Shown here in pieces: positions 1 to 7,812 of a stretch of DNA of 33,147 nt. The notes under the pieces were generated by a model. The model was not told where the DNA came from, searched no databases, and worked only from the letters and a program-made list of their open reading frames with translations. The position numbers were made by a program, and so were the translations under genes. Where the stretch lies: NCBI GenBank assembly GCA_934526125.1, contig CAKSZU010000018.1:1-33147 (forward strand), read 5' to 3'. Positions within the stretch are counted from its first letter, which is position 1. Each line of letters begins with the position of its first letter. Source of the DNA: an uncultured Faecalibacterium sp. (lineage in GTDB: Bacteria; Bacillota; Clostridia; Oscillospirales; Ruminococcaceae).

Positions 1-699
1 TTCTTCTATGCGCTGATGTATGCAGCAGGCGGCCCCGACTTCTTCAACAAGGCGACCCATTATGAAGAAGGCATCTGGGACACTGCCGAAGCACAGACCT
101 GCTTTGACATCGTGACCAAACTGGCCTCCTACACCAACCCCATCACTCCGGCACAGGCGAACGATCAGGACTTTACCCAGAATCAGCAGCTGGTGCTGGA
201 TAACAAGGCTCTGTTCATGCCCAACGGTACATGGATCGTGGGCGAAATGGGTGAAGCTCCCCGTGCAGATGGTTTTGAGTGGGGCATGACTGCTCTGCCC
301 GCAGTCAAGGCTGGCGGTGATCAGTACAGCTATACATGGTTTGAGCAGGCATGGATTCCGGCAGGTGCAGAGCATCTGGATGCTGCCAAGCAGTTTGTAG
401 CCTACCTGTACAGCGACGAAGCCTGCAAGCTGTTTGCCGAAAGCGGCGCGATCCAGCCTGTGCTGGGGATTGCCGATGATCTGGACGGCGACAACAAGAT
501 GTTCTACTCCATCTACGACAACGGCGCAAAGGCAGCTATGGGCAACTTTGCTTCCTTTACCGCTATCCCCGGTGTGGAAGTCCGCACGGTGTTCTTTGAC
601 CCTGTCAATTCGCTGGTTTCCGGCAGCACGACGGAACAGCAGTGGATCGATGGCATCAAGTCCGCCAGCGACCAGATGCGCGCCAACATCATCGAGTAA
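1..699 (+). CDS. ABC transporter sugar-binding protein, C-terminal part
   Basis: Partial: the frame is open from the first base of the window, so the lipoprotein signal and N-terminal lobe lie upstream. About 232 residues are visible and end at TAA 697-699. The sequence resembles the C-terminal lobe of family 1 extracellular solute-binding proteins, with aromatic-rich stretches (YTWFEQAW, PNGTWIVGEM) of the kind that line sugar pockets. Two permease genes and a GH112 phosphorylase follow, so the likely ligand is galacto-N-biose or lacto-N-biose, as for the binding protein of the bifidobacterial lnp cluster. The ligand is inferred from context only; the family assignment is fairly secure. Confidence 0.85.
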   Translation, partial: FFYALMYAAGGPDFFNKATHYEEGIWDTAEAQTCFDIVTKLASYTNPITPAQANDQDFTQNQQLVLDNKALFMPNGTWIVGEMGEAPRADGFEWGMTALPAVKAGGDQYSYTWFEQAWIPAGAEHLDAAKQFVAYLYSDEACKLFAESGAIQPVLGIADDLDGDNKMFYSIYDNGAKAAMGNFASFTAIPGVEVRTVFFDPVNSLVSGSTTEQQWIDGIKSASDQMRANIIE

Positions 700-703
700 G
701 AAC

Positions 704-773
704 GAAGCTGCATCCGAAAACAGCTTCCAAGGCCCTGCCCAGCGGAGGCGGTTTTGACCGTCTCCGCTTTTTT
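704..773 (+). terminator. Tandem hairpins with U-run between binding protein and permeases
   Basis: Hairpin one pairs GAAGCTG (704-710) with CAGCTTC (721-727). Hairpin two pairs AGCGGAGGCGG (741-751) with CCGTCTCCGCT (758-768), with one G-U pair, and runs into six T. The second has the form of an intrinsic terminator. Lying inside an ABC operon after the binding-protein gene, it probably works as a partial terminator and 3' stabiliser that lets binding protein exceed permease. Confidence 0.7.
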
Positions 774-810
774 GAGTTTCTGGATTCCAGTAGAAAGGAA
801 CGGTTTGTCT

Positions 811-1695
811 ATGAAATCTGACAAAAGCCGCAAACGGTTCGTGTTCCTCTGTGTGGCACCGGCCACCATCCTGTTTTTCATTTTTATGATTTTGCCAACC
901 CTCAATGTGTTCCGCATGAGCCTGTATGAGCGTGGAGCCTACTCGCCAAACGAAACCTTTGTCGGGCTGAAAAACTTCCAGCATCTGCTGAAGGACACCC
1001 AGTTCATCCGCTCCATGCAGAACATGATCCTGCTGGTGGTGGTCGTTACCATCATCACCTTTGCGTTTGCGCTAGTGTTTGCAGCCATCCTGACCCGGGA
1101 AAAGATCAAGGGGCAGAATTTCTTCCGCATCATTTTCTACATCCCGAACATCCTGTCTGTGGTCGTCATCTCCGGTATCTTCTCTGCCATCTATAAGCCG
1201 GAGAATGGTATGCTGAACAGCATCATCGGGCTGTTCCGGGATATGACTGACCCTCTCCTCTGGAAAGGCGAAAAGCTGGTCATTCCGTCCATCATCATTG
1301 CTATGGTCTGGCAGGCTGTGGGTTACTATATGGTGATGTATATGGCTTCCATGTCCTCGGTGCCTGCCAGCTTATACGAGAGTGCCAATCTGGATGGAGC
1401 AGGCCGTCTGACCCAGTTCTTCCAGATCACGATTCCGCTGGTCTGGACGAACATCCGTACCACCCTGACCTTCTTTATCATTTCCACCATCAATATGGCG
1501 TTCCTGTTCGTCAAGGCGATGACCAGCGGCGGGCCGAACGGTGCCTCGGATGTGGCTCTGAACTATATGTACAGCCAGAAAGATGCAGGTCTGTACGGTT
1601 ACAGCATGGCAATCGGTGTGGTGATCTTCCTGTTCTCGTTCGCCTTGTCCGCCTGTGTCAATCGTGCCACCAGCCGTGAACCGCTGGAGTTTTAA
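811..1695 (+). CDS. Carbohydrate ABC transporter permease, MalF type
   Basis: A 294-residue inner-membrane permease of the binding-protein-dependent sugar transporter family. It begins with a basic cytoplasmic N-terminus (MKSDKSRKRF) and has about six membrane segments. The EAA-type loop that contacts the ATPase is visible as YESANLDGAGRLTQFFQITIP. The ATG at 811 was chosen over an in-frame ATG at 754 because GAAAGGA lies just upstream and 754 falls inside the terminator hairpin. It should pair with the permease that follows. No ATPase gene is present; such systems often use a shared MsiK-like ATPase encoded elsewhere (family knowledge). Confidence 0.9.
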   Translation: MKSDKSRKRFVFLCVAPATILFFIFMILPTLNVFRMSLYERGAYSPNETFVGLKNFQHLLKDTQFIRSMQNMILLVVVVTIITFAFALVFAAILTREKIKGQNFFRIIFYIPNILSVVVISGIFSAIYKPENGMLNSIIGLFRDMTDPLLWKGEKLVIPSIIIAMVWQAVGYYMVMYMASMSSVPASLYESANLDGAGRLTQFFQITIPLVWTNIRTTLTFFIISTINMAFLFVKAMTSGGPNGASDVALNYMYSQKDAGLYGYSMAIGVVIFLFSFALSACVNRATSREPLEF

Positions 1696-1706
1696 GGAGG
1701 AAAAAC

Positions 1707-2603
1707 ATGAAGAAAACGGAAGAAAAATCCTCCCGTTCGGCGGAGGGCCTGTACAAATTTTTCATCTATTTTGTGCTGATCCTGCTGGCTGTGACGATCA
1801 TTGTGCCGGTGGCATGGGTGTTTATGGCCTCCATCAAGCAGAACTCGGAGTTCTACGGCAATCCGTGGGCACTTCCTGCCGGATTCTACTGGCAGAACTT
1901 CGTCAATGCGTGGAATGGAGCCAGGATGGGCGAATATATGCTCAACTCCGTTCTGGTCACAGCGCTGGCTCTGGTGCTGTTGCTGGTGATTGCGCTGCCG
2001 GCAGCTTACTGCCTGTCCCGTTTCCGGTTCAAGGGGCGCAAGCTGCTGAACACGCTGTTTATGGCGGGTCTGTTCATCAATGTCAACTATATCGTAGTTC
2101 CCATCTTCCTGATGCTGCGTGATGGTGATGTGTGGCTGAAAAATCATATCGGCAGCGGCTTTTTGCTGAACAACCTGTTCATCCTGGCGGTCGTGTATGC
2201 AGCTACGGCGCTGCCCTTTACCATCTATCTGCTGTCGGGTTATTTTGCCACTTTGCCCCACGACTTTGAAGAAGCAGCCTACATTGACGGTGCCAGCTAT
2301 TTCTCTGCAATGACCCGTATCATTTTCCCAATGGCGAAGCCGTCTATCATCACCATTATTCTGTTCAACTTCCTGTCTTTCTGGAATGAGTACATCATCT
2401 CCATGACCCTTATGAGTTCCACCAGCGCACCCCGTACTCTGCCGGTGGGTCTGCTGAATCTGATGCAGGCCCAGCAGAGTGCTGCACAGTACGGCACCAT
2501 GTACGCAGGTCTTGTGCTGGTGATGCTGCCCACTCTGATCTTGTACATCTGTGTGCAGAAGCAGTTGACGCAGGGCATGACGGTGGGCGGCTTGAAAGGA
2601 TAA
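1707..2603 (+). CDS. Carbohydrate ABC transporter permease, MalG type
   Basis: A 298-residue permease, 11 nt after the previous stop, with AAGGAGG in the gap. It has about six hydrophobic segments and the EAA loop FEEAAYIDGASYFSAMTRIIFP. The C-terminus (QKQLTQGMTVGGLKG) is typical of MalG-type partners. It completes the membrane part of the sugar importer whose binding protein starts the window. Substrate is inferred from the downstream GH112 gene. Length and motifs are normal for the family. Confidence 0.92.
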   Translation: MKKTEEKSSRSAEGLYKFFIYFVLILLAVTIIVPVAWVFMASIKQNSEFYGNPWALPAGFYWQNFVNAWNGARMGEYMLNSVLVTALALVLLLVIALPAAYCLSRFRFKGRKLLNTLFMAGLFINVNYIVVPIFLMLRDGDVWLKNHIGSGFLLNNLFILAVVYAATALPFTIYLLSGYFATLPHDFEEAAYIDGASYFSAMTRIIFPMAKPSIITIILFNFLSFWNEYIISMTLMSSTSAPRTLPVGLLNLMQAQQSAAQYGTMYAGLVLVMLPTLILYICVQKQLTQGMTVGGLKG

Positions 2604-2614
2604 GGTGACAAAAC

Positions 2615-2806
2615 ATGAAAACATTCTGGAAAACGCATCCTGCCCTGCGCATCGTGCTGATGATCGTGCTGTTTGTGCTGTCCATTGCATTGGTGGTGAC
2701 AGGCTGGAAAATGACCGGACAGCTGGCAGGGCTGGGCATCATGCTTGTGGGCGTGGCACTGCTGCTGGCGGTACTGGCCATTTACAACGCAACCTATCAG
2801 GATTGA
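2615..2806 (+). CDS. Small two-helix membrane protein in the sugar operon
   Basis: A 63-residue protein starting 11 nt after the second permease. GATAAGGTGACAAAAC supplies a modest ribosome binding site before the ATG. Two hydrophobic stretches, roughly residues 11-30 and 36-56, predict a small integral membrane protein with both ends on the same side. I cannot assign a family. Its place between permease and phosphorylase, with tight spacing on both sides, says it is co-transcribed and suggests an accessory transporter subunit or stabiliser; that role is inference. Confidence 0.75.
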   Translation: MKTFWKTHPALRIVLMIVLFVLSIALVVTGWKMTGQLAGLGIMLVGVALLLAVLAIYNATYQD

Positions 2807-2824
2807 GGATAAGAGAGGAAAACT

Positions 2825-4984
2825 ATGGAAGATAAGTGCAAGACCGGGCGCGTTACCATTCCGACCGACCTGGATGTGGTGCCCGAAACGTTGGAGATTC
2901 TGAAAAAGTGGGGCGCGGATGCCATCCGTGACTGCGATGGTACGGATTTTCCGCAGGAACTGAAAAACGCCGATGCAAAGATCTATTCCACCTATTATAC
3001 CACGCGCAAGGATAACGCATGGGCCAAAGCGAACCCGGACGAGGTGCAGCAGTGCTACATTATGACGGGTTTCTACACTGCCCCCGGCGAGACCGTGACC
3101 ATCCCTCTGATGAAAGGTATCAGCCCGGAGCTGATGAAAGTGAACGATCACGATGACATCACCCGCTGGTGGGAGGTCATGGATCGCTCTACGGGCCAGC
3201 CTGTGCCGCCAGAACAATGGAGCTATGCGGATGGCAGCGTGACCGTGCAGGCGGTGCCGTTCCATGAGTATACCGTGAGTTTCCTTGCCTACCTCATCTG
3301 GGACCCGGTGCATATGTACAATGCCACCACCAACGGCTGGACGAATTTCGAGCATCAGATCACGTTTGATGTGCGCCAACCGAAAACCCACAAATATTCC
3401 ATGGAGCGTCTGCGGAAATTCATTGCAGAGCATCCGTATGTGAACGTCATCCGCTATACCACGTTCTTCCATCAGTTCACCCTGATCTTCGATGAACTCA
3501 AGCGGGAAAAATTCGTGGACTGGTATGGCTATTCTGCTTCCGTCAGCCCCTATATCCTCAATCAGTTTGAGCAGGAAGTGGGTTACAAGTTCCGCCCGGA
3601 GTATATCATCGACCAGGGCTACTACAACAACCAGTATCGTGTGCCCAGCAAGGAATACCGTGATTTTCAGGCGTTCCAGCGGCGCGAAGTAGCAAAGCTG
3701 GCCAAAGAAATGGTGGACATCACGCACGAGTGCGGCTGCGAGGCGATGATGTTTCTGGGCGACCACTGGATCGGCACCGAGCCTTTCATGCCGGAGTTCA
3801 AAACCATCGGGCTGGATGCCGTGGTGGGCAGCGTGGGCAATGGCTCCACGCTGCGTCTGATCTCCGACATCGAGGGCGTGAAGTACACGGAAGGACGCTT
3901 TCTGCCTTACTTCTTCCCGGACACTTTCCATGAGGGCGGCGACCCGGTGAAAGAAGCCAAAGAAAACTGGGTCACAGCCCGCCGCGCCATCCTGCGCAAG
4001 CCCATTGACCGCATTGGCTATGGCGGCTATCTGAAGCTGGCATTGCAGTTCCCGGAGTTCGTGGATTATGTAGAGAGCGTCTGTAAGGAGTTCCGCGAAC
4101 TGTACGAGAATATCAAGGGCACTACGCCTTACTGCGTCAAACGGGTGGCGGTGCTGAACTGCTGGGGTAAAATGCGGGCATGGGGCTGTCACATGGTGCA
4201 TCATGCCCTCTACTACAAGCAGAATTACAGCTATTCGGGTGTGATCGAAATGCTGTCTGGCGCACCGTTTGATGTGAAGTTTATCAGCTTTGAGGATATC
4301 AAGAACGATCCGAAGCTGCTGGAAACGGTGGATGTCATCATCAATGTAGGCGATGCCGACACCGCCCACACTGGCGGTATCTGGTGGGAAGACCCGGAAA
4401 TCTCCTCCGCCATTCGTCGGTTCGTCTGGAACGGCGGCGGCTTCATCGGCGTTGGAGAACCGTCCGGTCATCCATATCAGGGTCATATCCTCCAGATGGC
4501 CAGTGTTCTGGGCGTGGAGGAAGAAAATGGCTTTACCCTGAACTACGACAAGTACAACTGGGAAGAGCATCCGAATCATTTCATCTTGCAGGATGCTGAC
4601 CAGCCCATCGACTTCGGTGAGGGAAAGAAGAATATTTATGCCCTGGAAGGCACGGAAGTGCTGGTGCAGCGGAATAAGGAAGTGCAGATGGCGGCACACG
4701 ACTTCGGCAAGGGTCGTGCCGTGTACATCAGCGGTGTGCCGTATAGTTTTGCCAACAGCCGCACCCTTTATCGCGCTATCCTGTGGAGTGCCCACAGCGA
4801 GGAGGAACTGCATACATGGTTCAGCTCCAACTACAATGTGGAAGTCCATGCTTATGTTAAAAATGGCAAGTATTGCGTTGTGAACAACACTTACGAGCCG
4901 CAGGATACCACAGTTTATACGACTGATGGCAACAGCTTTGACCTGCATCTGGATGCCAATGAAATCAGATGGTATGAAATTTAA
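2825..4984 (+). CDS. lnpA: GH112 1,3-beta-galactosyl-N-acetylhexosamine phosphorylase
   Basis: A 719-residue cytoplasmic enzyme, full length for GH112. It phosphorolyses galacto-N-biose and/or lacto-N-biose to galactose 1-phosphate and GalNAc or GlcNAc. The start follows GAGAGGAAAACT. The general acid, Asp313 in the Bifidobacterium longum enzyme, falls at the same number here in FLGDHWIGTEP. The N-terminal block (RVTIPTDLDVVP) and the later glutamine-amidotransferase-like region (about 440-640) are also typical. The ABC importer just upstream fits uptake of intact disaccharide. GH112 also includes galactosyl-rhamnose phosphorylases, so exact specificity is not settled from sequence alone. Confidence 0.93.
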   Translation: MEDKCKTGRVTIPTDLDVVPETLEILKKWGADAIRDCDGTDFPQELKNADAKIYSTYYTTRKDNAWAKANPDEVQQCYIMTGFYTAPGETVTIPLMKGISPELMKVNDHDDITRWWEVMDRSTGQPVPPEQWSYADGSVTVQAVPFHEYTVSFLAYLIWDPVHMYNATTNGWTNFEHQITFDVRQPKTHKYSMERLRKFIAEHPYVNVIRYTTFFHQFTLIFDELKREKFVDWYGYSASVSPYILNQFEQEVGYKFRPEYIIDQGYYNNQYRVPSKEYRDFQAFQRREVAKLAKEMVDITHECGCEAMMFLGDHWIGTEPFMPEFKTIGLDAVVGSVGNGSTLRLISDIEGVKYTEGRFLPYFFPDTFHEGGDPVKEAKENWVTARRAILRKPIDRIGYGGYLKLALQFPEFVDYVESVCKEFRELYENIKGTTPYCVKRVAVLNCWGKMRAWGCHMVHHALYYKQNYSYSGVIEMLSGAPFDVKFISFEDIKNDPKLLETVDVIINVGDADTAHTGGIWWEDPEISSAIRRFVWNGGGFIGVGEPSGHPYQGHILQMASVLGVEEENGFTLNYDKYNWEEHPNHFILQDADQPIDFGEGKKNIYALEGTEVLVQRNKEVQMAAHDFGKGRAVYISGVPYSFANSRTLYRAILWSAHSEEELHTWFSSNYNVEVHAYVKNGKYCVVNNTYEPQDTTVYTTDGNSFDLHLDANEIRWYEI

Positions 4985-5003
4985 GTTCTCCTTCTTGTCG
5001 ATC

Positions 5004-5027
5004 CGTGCAGTGGACGACCACTGCGCG
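5004..5027 (+). other. Hairpin after the phosphorylase gene
   Basis: CGTGCAGTGG (5004-5013) pairs with CCACTGCGCG (5018-5027), ten pairs with one G-U, around an ACGA loop. There is no T-run after it, so it is more likely a 3' stability structure than a terminator on its own. Confidence 0.5.
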
Positions 5028-5041
5028 GCATAAGAGAAAAC

Positions 5042-5259
5042 GGGGCTGTTGCACATCGTTTTAGCCGAAAGTGCAGCAGTCGTTTTCGAAATTAAACGTA
5101 TAATCAAACAATTCAAAAAGCATGTGCATCACAAATCCATCGAAAATTTCTGATTTTCGAGAAAATTTGTTGCACATGCTTTTGTTTTGGACATTGATAC
5201 TGTTTGATTCTTACGCCTATTCGTACAAAAATAGGGGCTGTCGCATGTGCAACAGCCCC
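5042..5259. repeat. MITE-like element with 15-bp terminal inverted repeats
   Basis: GGGGCTGTTGCACAT (5042-5056) is repeated exactly, inverted, at 5245-5259, bounding 218 bp with no convincing gene. Inside are nested inverted repeats: AAAAGCATGTGCA (5116-5128) with TGCACATGCTTTT (5171-5183), and within that TCGAAAAT (5140-5147) with ATTTTCGA (5153-5160). The inner right arm repeats the TGTTGCACAT core of the terminal repeat. No target-site duplication is obvious. It may be a non-autonomous mobile element or a pair of converging terminators. Confidence 0.5.
5116..5183. terminator. Long bidirectional hairpin in the GH112/lipoprotein gap
   Basis: A perfect 13-bp outer stem (5116-5128 with 5171-5183) surrounds an inner 8-bp hairpin (5140-5160). 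The right arm ends in TTTTGTTTT and the left arm is preceded by an A-run, so it can act on both strands: for the phosphorylase operon rightward and for the lipoprotein gene leftward. Confidence 0.55.
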
Positions 5260-5260
5260 T
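5233..5260 (-). terminator. Terminator of the lipoprotein gene
   Basis: On the reverse strand AGGGGCTGTTGCA folds with the GCGACAGCCCCT half around a very short loop (one mismatched pair), then reads TATTTTTG. It starts 19 nt after the lipoprotein stop codon. One arm is also the terminal repeat of the 218-bp element. Confidence 0.75.
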
Positions 5261-5278
5261 TTGACGTTGAAAAAGATT

Positions 5279-6187
5279 TCAGGTTTCAGTCGATGTGTCC
5301 AATATGCGCCAGCCATCCATGAGGGTATCGTTTTCCAGAACAAACGGATGCGCTGTGTCCTGTCCCCATGCAGTGTCATACTTTAACATGAGATAATCGC
5401 TTAACTCCGTCCGATTTTTGAATTTCAGAAAGCGATATGGTTCCTGAAACGCAACTTTTTCCACGAAGTACAGAGCATCTGAAGCCGGGAGCAGGATGCC
5501 CGTGTGCCCGATCATCAGGGTGTTGTCGTTCTCACCAAAATTATCGTGAAAAATAACGGAGATCAACCGAATCTTTGTGCTGTCGCTAAAGGTGATGCCG
5601 CGCTCTTTCCATGCGTTCTGAAAATTCTTCAAGTGAACCTGTATATCTGTGGTACTGGTTGTGGCAACAGGTGCAAACCATGCACTGAACTTTTGCGGGC
5701 TGTCGCCGCAGAGCGAATCTGGATCTTCGTCCAGTGTTTCGTAGTCCATGAACAGAGTGCCCGCACCAGCATCCGCAGAAATATCCCCATGGAAAGAAAC
5801 AAAATCTCCAAACAGACCGAATGCCGTGATTCGGCAGTTCCATCCGGGGAATGAGCCTTCTTTTTCGGCCCACAAATCCTGCATAGCATAAGGATCGTAT
5901 TTCAAATCGGAAGGCTCAGAAGTTTCAAAACCCGTGGTGAGCCATGCAGAATCCATATCCTGATTGAATCTTTGAACATGATTTGCAAACAACTGGATGC
6001 GGGCATCCGATACAGCCGCATCCTTTAATATCCCGGTCAGGAGCGTTTGTGTGTTCTCATCGGTCAGATTGCTGTACTCGATTTGCTGAAGAACCGGCTC
6101 ATCGTCTGTTTTTTGTGCGGAGCAGGATGTGGCTGCACCACAGAGAAGCAGTGCGGCCGCACCCAGAAGAAATGTACGACGTTTCAT
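5279..6187 (-). CDS. Putative lipoprotein of unknown function
   Basis: A 302-residue protein with a clear lipoprotein signal: MKRRTFLLG, a hydrophobic core, then a lipobox ending AATSC with the cysteine at residue 22. The mature part is polar, rich in acidic and aromatic residues, and matches no family I recognise. AAAGGA precedes the ATG at 6187. It begins only 15 nt after the stop of the DUF975 gene, so the two form an operon and probably act together at the membrane. Base composition is AT-richer than in the flanking operons. Confidence 0.8.
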   Translation of the reverse strand: MKRRTFLLGAAALLLCGAATSCSAQKTDDEPVLQQIEYSNLTDENTQTLLTGILKDAAVSDARIQLFANHVQRFNQDMDSAWLTTGFETSEPSDLKYDPYAMQDLWAEKEGSFPGWNCRITAFGLFGDFVSFHGDISADAGAGTLFMDYETLDEDPDSLCGDSPQKFSAWFAPVATTSTTDIQVHLKNFQNAWKERGITFSDSTKIRLISVIFHDNFGENDNTLMIGHTGILLPASDALYFVEKVAFQEPYRFLKFKNRTELSDYLMLKYDTAWGQDTAHPFVLENDTLMDGWRILDTSTET

Positions 6188-6202
6188 GGAATATCAAGTC
6201 CT

Positions 6203-6991
6203 TTATGATTGAAGTGTATCTTCCGCGGGCACAGTGGTAATGTCACGGTAAAATGCTGCCCACGCCGCTTCCTCATAGGGGCGCACGAAGAAATATCCGA
6301 TGCTCAGCGGAACAGACAGAAGCAAAGTAAGAGAAATGCCCATAGCATCCGAGCCGTGGAAGTTGCTCAGAAGCAGATAAAAACCGATCCACATGGGAAG
6401 CGCACCAAGCAGTTCCCAACCGATAAAGCTGAAATCCAGGCAGAGCAGCCGCCACTTGTTTCCATCCATAATACGGCGGGATTCCGTGATAGCTTCATTG
6501 GCAGTCAAAAACGGATGCTCTGCCATGATATACGGGGTCATCGCATAACTGTATGCTTTCACAAGACCCGGAATGATGAAAAGCAGTGTCCAGAGCAAAG
6601 TGTACACGCTTATCAGCAGGTTCATACAAAAACCGTCTTTCAGACGATTTTTCTGAGAGAACAAGTCCGAAATAGTCGCATTCTCGCCGTCTACCAGATT
6701 CAGGTTGAAGCGGGCGTAGCCCAGACGAACAAATCCGCCTGCAATGAAGGTGACGACTGCCAGGGTGACGATGCAAATCACAAGGAATGTCAACAATTTT
6801 CCGCCATTCGGCTCTGAAAACAAGTCCATGCTGAAACTGGAGTCCTGATTGGAGCGAGACGGAATGCTCGATGAGCCGCTTACAATGTTGGCTCCAAATG
6901 CGCTGGCGATGATGCCAGCCAGAACCGCCGTTTTCCATTTTCCCCGCAGAGCGTCAAGGGCAAGAGCGCGATATTCCTCAGAAACTTTCAT
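6203..6991 (-). CDS. DUF975 family integral membrane protein
   Basis: A 262-residue multi-span membrane protein. The opening EEYRALALDALRGKWKTAVLAG, the central FIIPGLVKAYSYAMTPYI, the ITESRRIMDGNKWRL segment, FSFIGWELL and the closing PYEEAAWAAFYRDI are the conserved blocks of the DUF975 family. About five or six membrane helices are visible. AGGAGG lies 9 nt before the ATG at 6991. First gene of a two-gene operon with the lipoprotein. Function is unknown for the family. Its upstream region contains copy A of the 95-bp twin element described separately. Confidence 0.88.
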   Translation of the reverse strand: MKVSEEYRALALDALRGKWKTAVLAGIIASAFGANIVSGSSSIPSRSNQDSSFSMDLFSEPNGGKLLTFLVICIVTLAVVTFIAGGFVRLGYARFNLNLVDGENATISDLFSQKNRLKDGFCMNLLISVYTLLWTLLFIIPGLVKAYSYAMTPYIMAEHPFLTANEAITESRRIMDGNKWRLLCLDFSFIGWELLGALPMWIGFYLLLSNFHGSDAMGISLTLLLSVPLSIGYFFVRPYEEAAWAAFYRDITTVPAEDTLQS

Positions 6992-7050
6992 GGAAGTGTC
7001 CTCCTGTCAGTAAAAGGCAAGATTCGATCGGCAGCAGAAAGAGCTGCTTA

Positions 7051-7145
7051 ATCGCAGGGTAAGAAATCCGCACAAACAGAACTTCCTATCTGCGATATGC
7101 AAACCAACGATGTTGCCAACGAATTAAAAAGTTGGTTTGCTATAA
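7051..7145 (-). promoter_or_regulatory. 95-bp twin upstream element, copy A
   Basis: Read on the reverse strand this segment aligns without gaps to 25829-25923, with about 76 of 95 positions identical by hand count. It opens with TTATA, then GCAAACCAAC (reverse of 7131-7140), 22 nt, and the inverted arm GTTGGTTTGC (reverse of 7099-7108), then ATATCGCAGATA. Further on both copies share TTGTGC (a -35-like hexamer) and TGCGAT. It ends 60 bases before the DUF975 start codon. A shared operator plus promoter is the simplest reading. Confidence 0.65.
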
Positions 7146-7146
7146 T
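7141..7146 (+). promoter_or_regulatory. Possible extended -10 box facing right
   Basis: TATAAT preceded by TGC (TGCTATAAT) abuts the arm of the twin element and points away from DUF975. It would drive a transcript antisense to the hypothetical gene at 7235-7687. There is no good -35. The other copy has TATAAC at the matching place. Confidence 0.3.
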
Positions 7147-7234
7147 TTAGATACGTTCTTAGGCAACTGAAAATTGCAATTTTGACATGAAAAAAGTGGA
7201 TGGACACGCATCGTCCGTCCACCTGACAAGCAGA

Positions 7235-7687
7235 TTATTCCTTCATCTGTTCCGGGACAGGCGCATCCAGAAGCGAAACGCCCCATTCCTGCATACATTT
7301 CGCAAGTTCTTTCTGCGCCAGCAGTGCAGCCTCCCGGCGCACTTCCGGGGAAACGTCCGTGTCCAGAACGTAGGCAGCATGAAATCCGCCGTTGCGATCT
7401 TCCGTCAACTGCACCATGGAATTGTGGGCGATCCAGAAATGGCAGAAACGAACCCTGCCACCGATTTCTTCCATTTCGGAGCGCAGCTCTTCTTCATCGC
7501 TCCATTGCGGCATCTCGGAGAGAATGCTCTGCAACTGCTCATACGCCTGCTGTTCGGCAGGGGTGACTTTCTTGCAGCGGTATTCCCTCTGGAGGGTGCG
7601 CTGCCAGAATAACGCCAGCTTGCCCTGTTTTGCTTGCTCGATCGCATCCTGAATATCAGCTAAAATGCTGTACCGTGGTTCTCTCAT
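7235..7687 (-). CDS. Hypothetical cytoplasmic protein, 150 aa
   Basis: A 150-residue soluble protein with no signal or membrane segment and no family I recognise. It is rich in charged and glutamine residues, with predicted helices at both ends (IEQAKQGKLALFWQRTLQ; RREAALLAQKELAKCMQEW) around a more strand-like middle. GGGGGTG precedes the ATG at 7687. It stands alone between the XRE gene and the DUF975 operon, with its own candidate -10 box at 7739-7744. Confidence 0.7.
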   Translation of the reverse strand: MREPRYSILADIQDAIEQAKQGKLALFWQRTLQREYRCKKVTPAEQQAYEQLQSILSEMPQWSDEEELRSEMEEIGGRVRFCHFWIAHNSMVQLTEDRNGGFHAAYVLDTDVSPEVRREAALLAQKELAKCMQEWGVSLLDAPVPEQMKE

Positions 7688-7738
7688 TTTGACACCCCCA
7701 AATCAACTCTTTAGGAAATAATACATCCCACAAGAATG

Positions 7739-7744
7739 ATTATA
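7739..7744 (-). promoter_or_regulatory. Candidate -10 box for the 150-aa gene
   Basis: TATAAT on the reverse strand, 52 nt before the start codon at 7687 and just after the XRE terminator. No strong -35 is visible. Confidence 0.35.
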
Positions 7745-7757
7745 GCCGAAAGGAATG

Positions 7758-7798
7758 CAAAAGAAAAGCGCACCGGCTAAATTTCAGCCGATGCGCTT
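7758..7798 (-). terminator. Terminator of the XRE regulator gene
   Basis: On the reverse strand AAGCGCATCGGCT (7798-7786) pairs with AGCCGGTGCGCTT (7778-7766), one U-G pair, followed by TTCTTTT. It lies shortly after the stop of the XRE gene. Confidence 0.85.
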
Positions 7799-7812
7799 GC
7801 AAAGTTTGTGGT

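Noticed and set aside
2297..5116. A 939-codon open frame on the reverse strand
   Set aside because: It lies antisense to the second permease and the GH112 gene, has a histidine/valine-rich composition typical of a shadow frame, and no recognisable domain or ribosome site.
5122..5386. Small forward and reverse ORFs inside and beside the 218-bp element, considered as transposase remnants
   Set aside because: They consist of the inverted repeats themselves and show no transposase motif or ribosome site.
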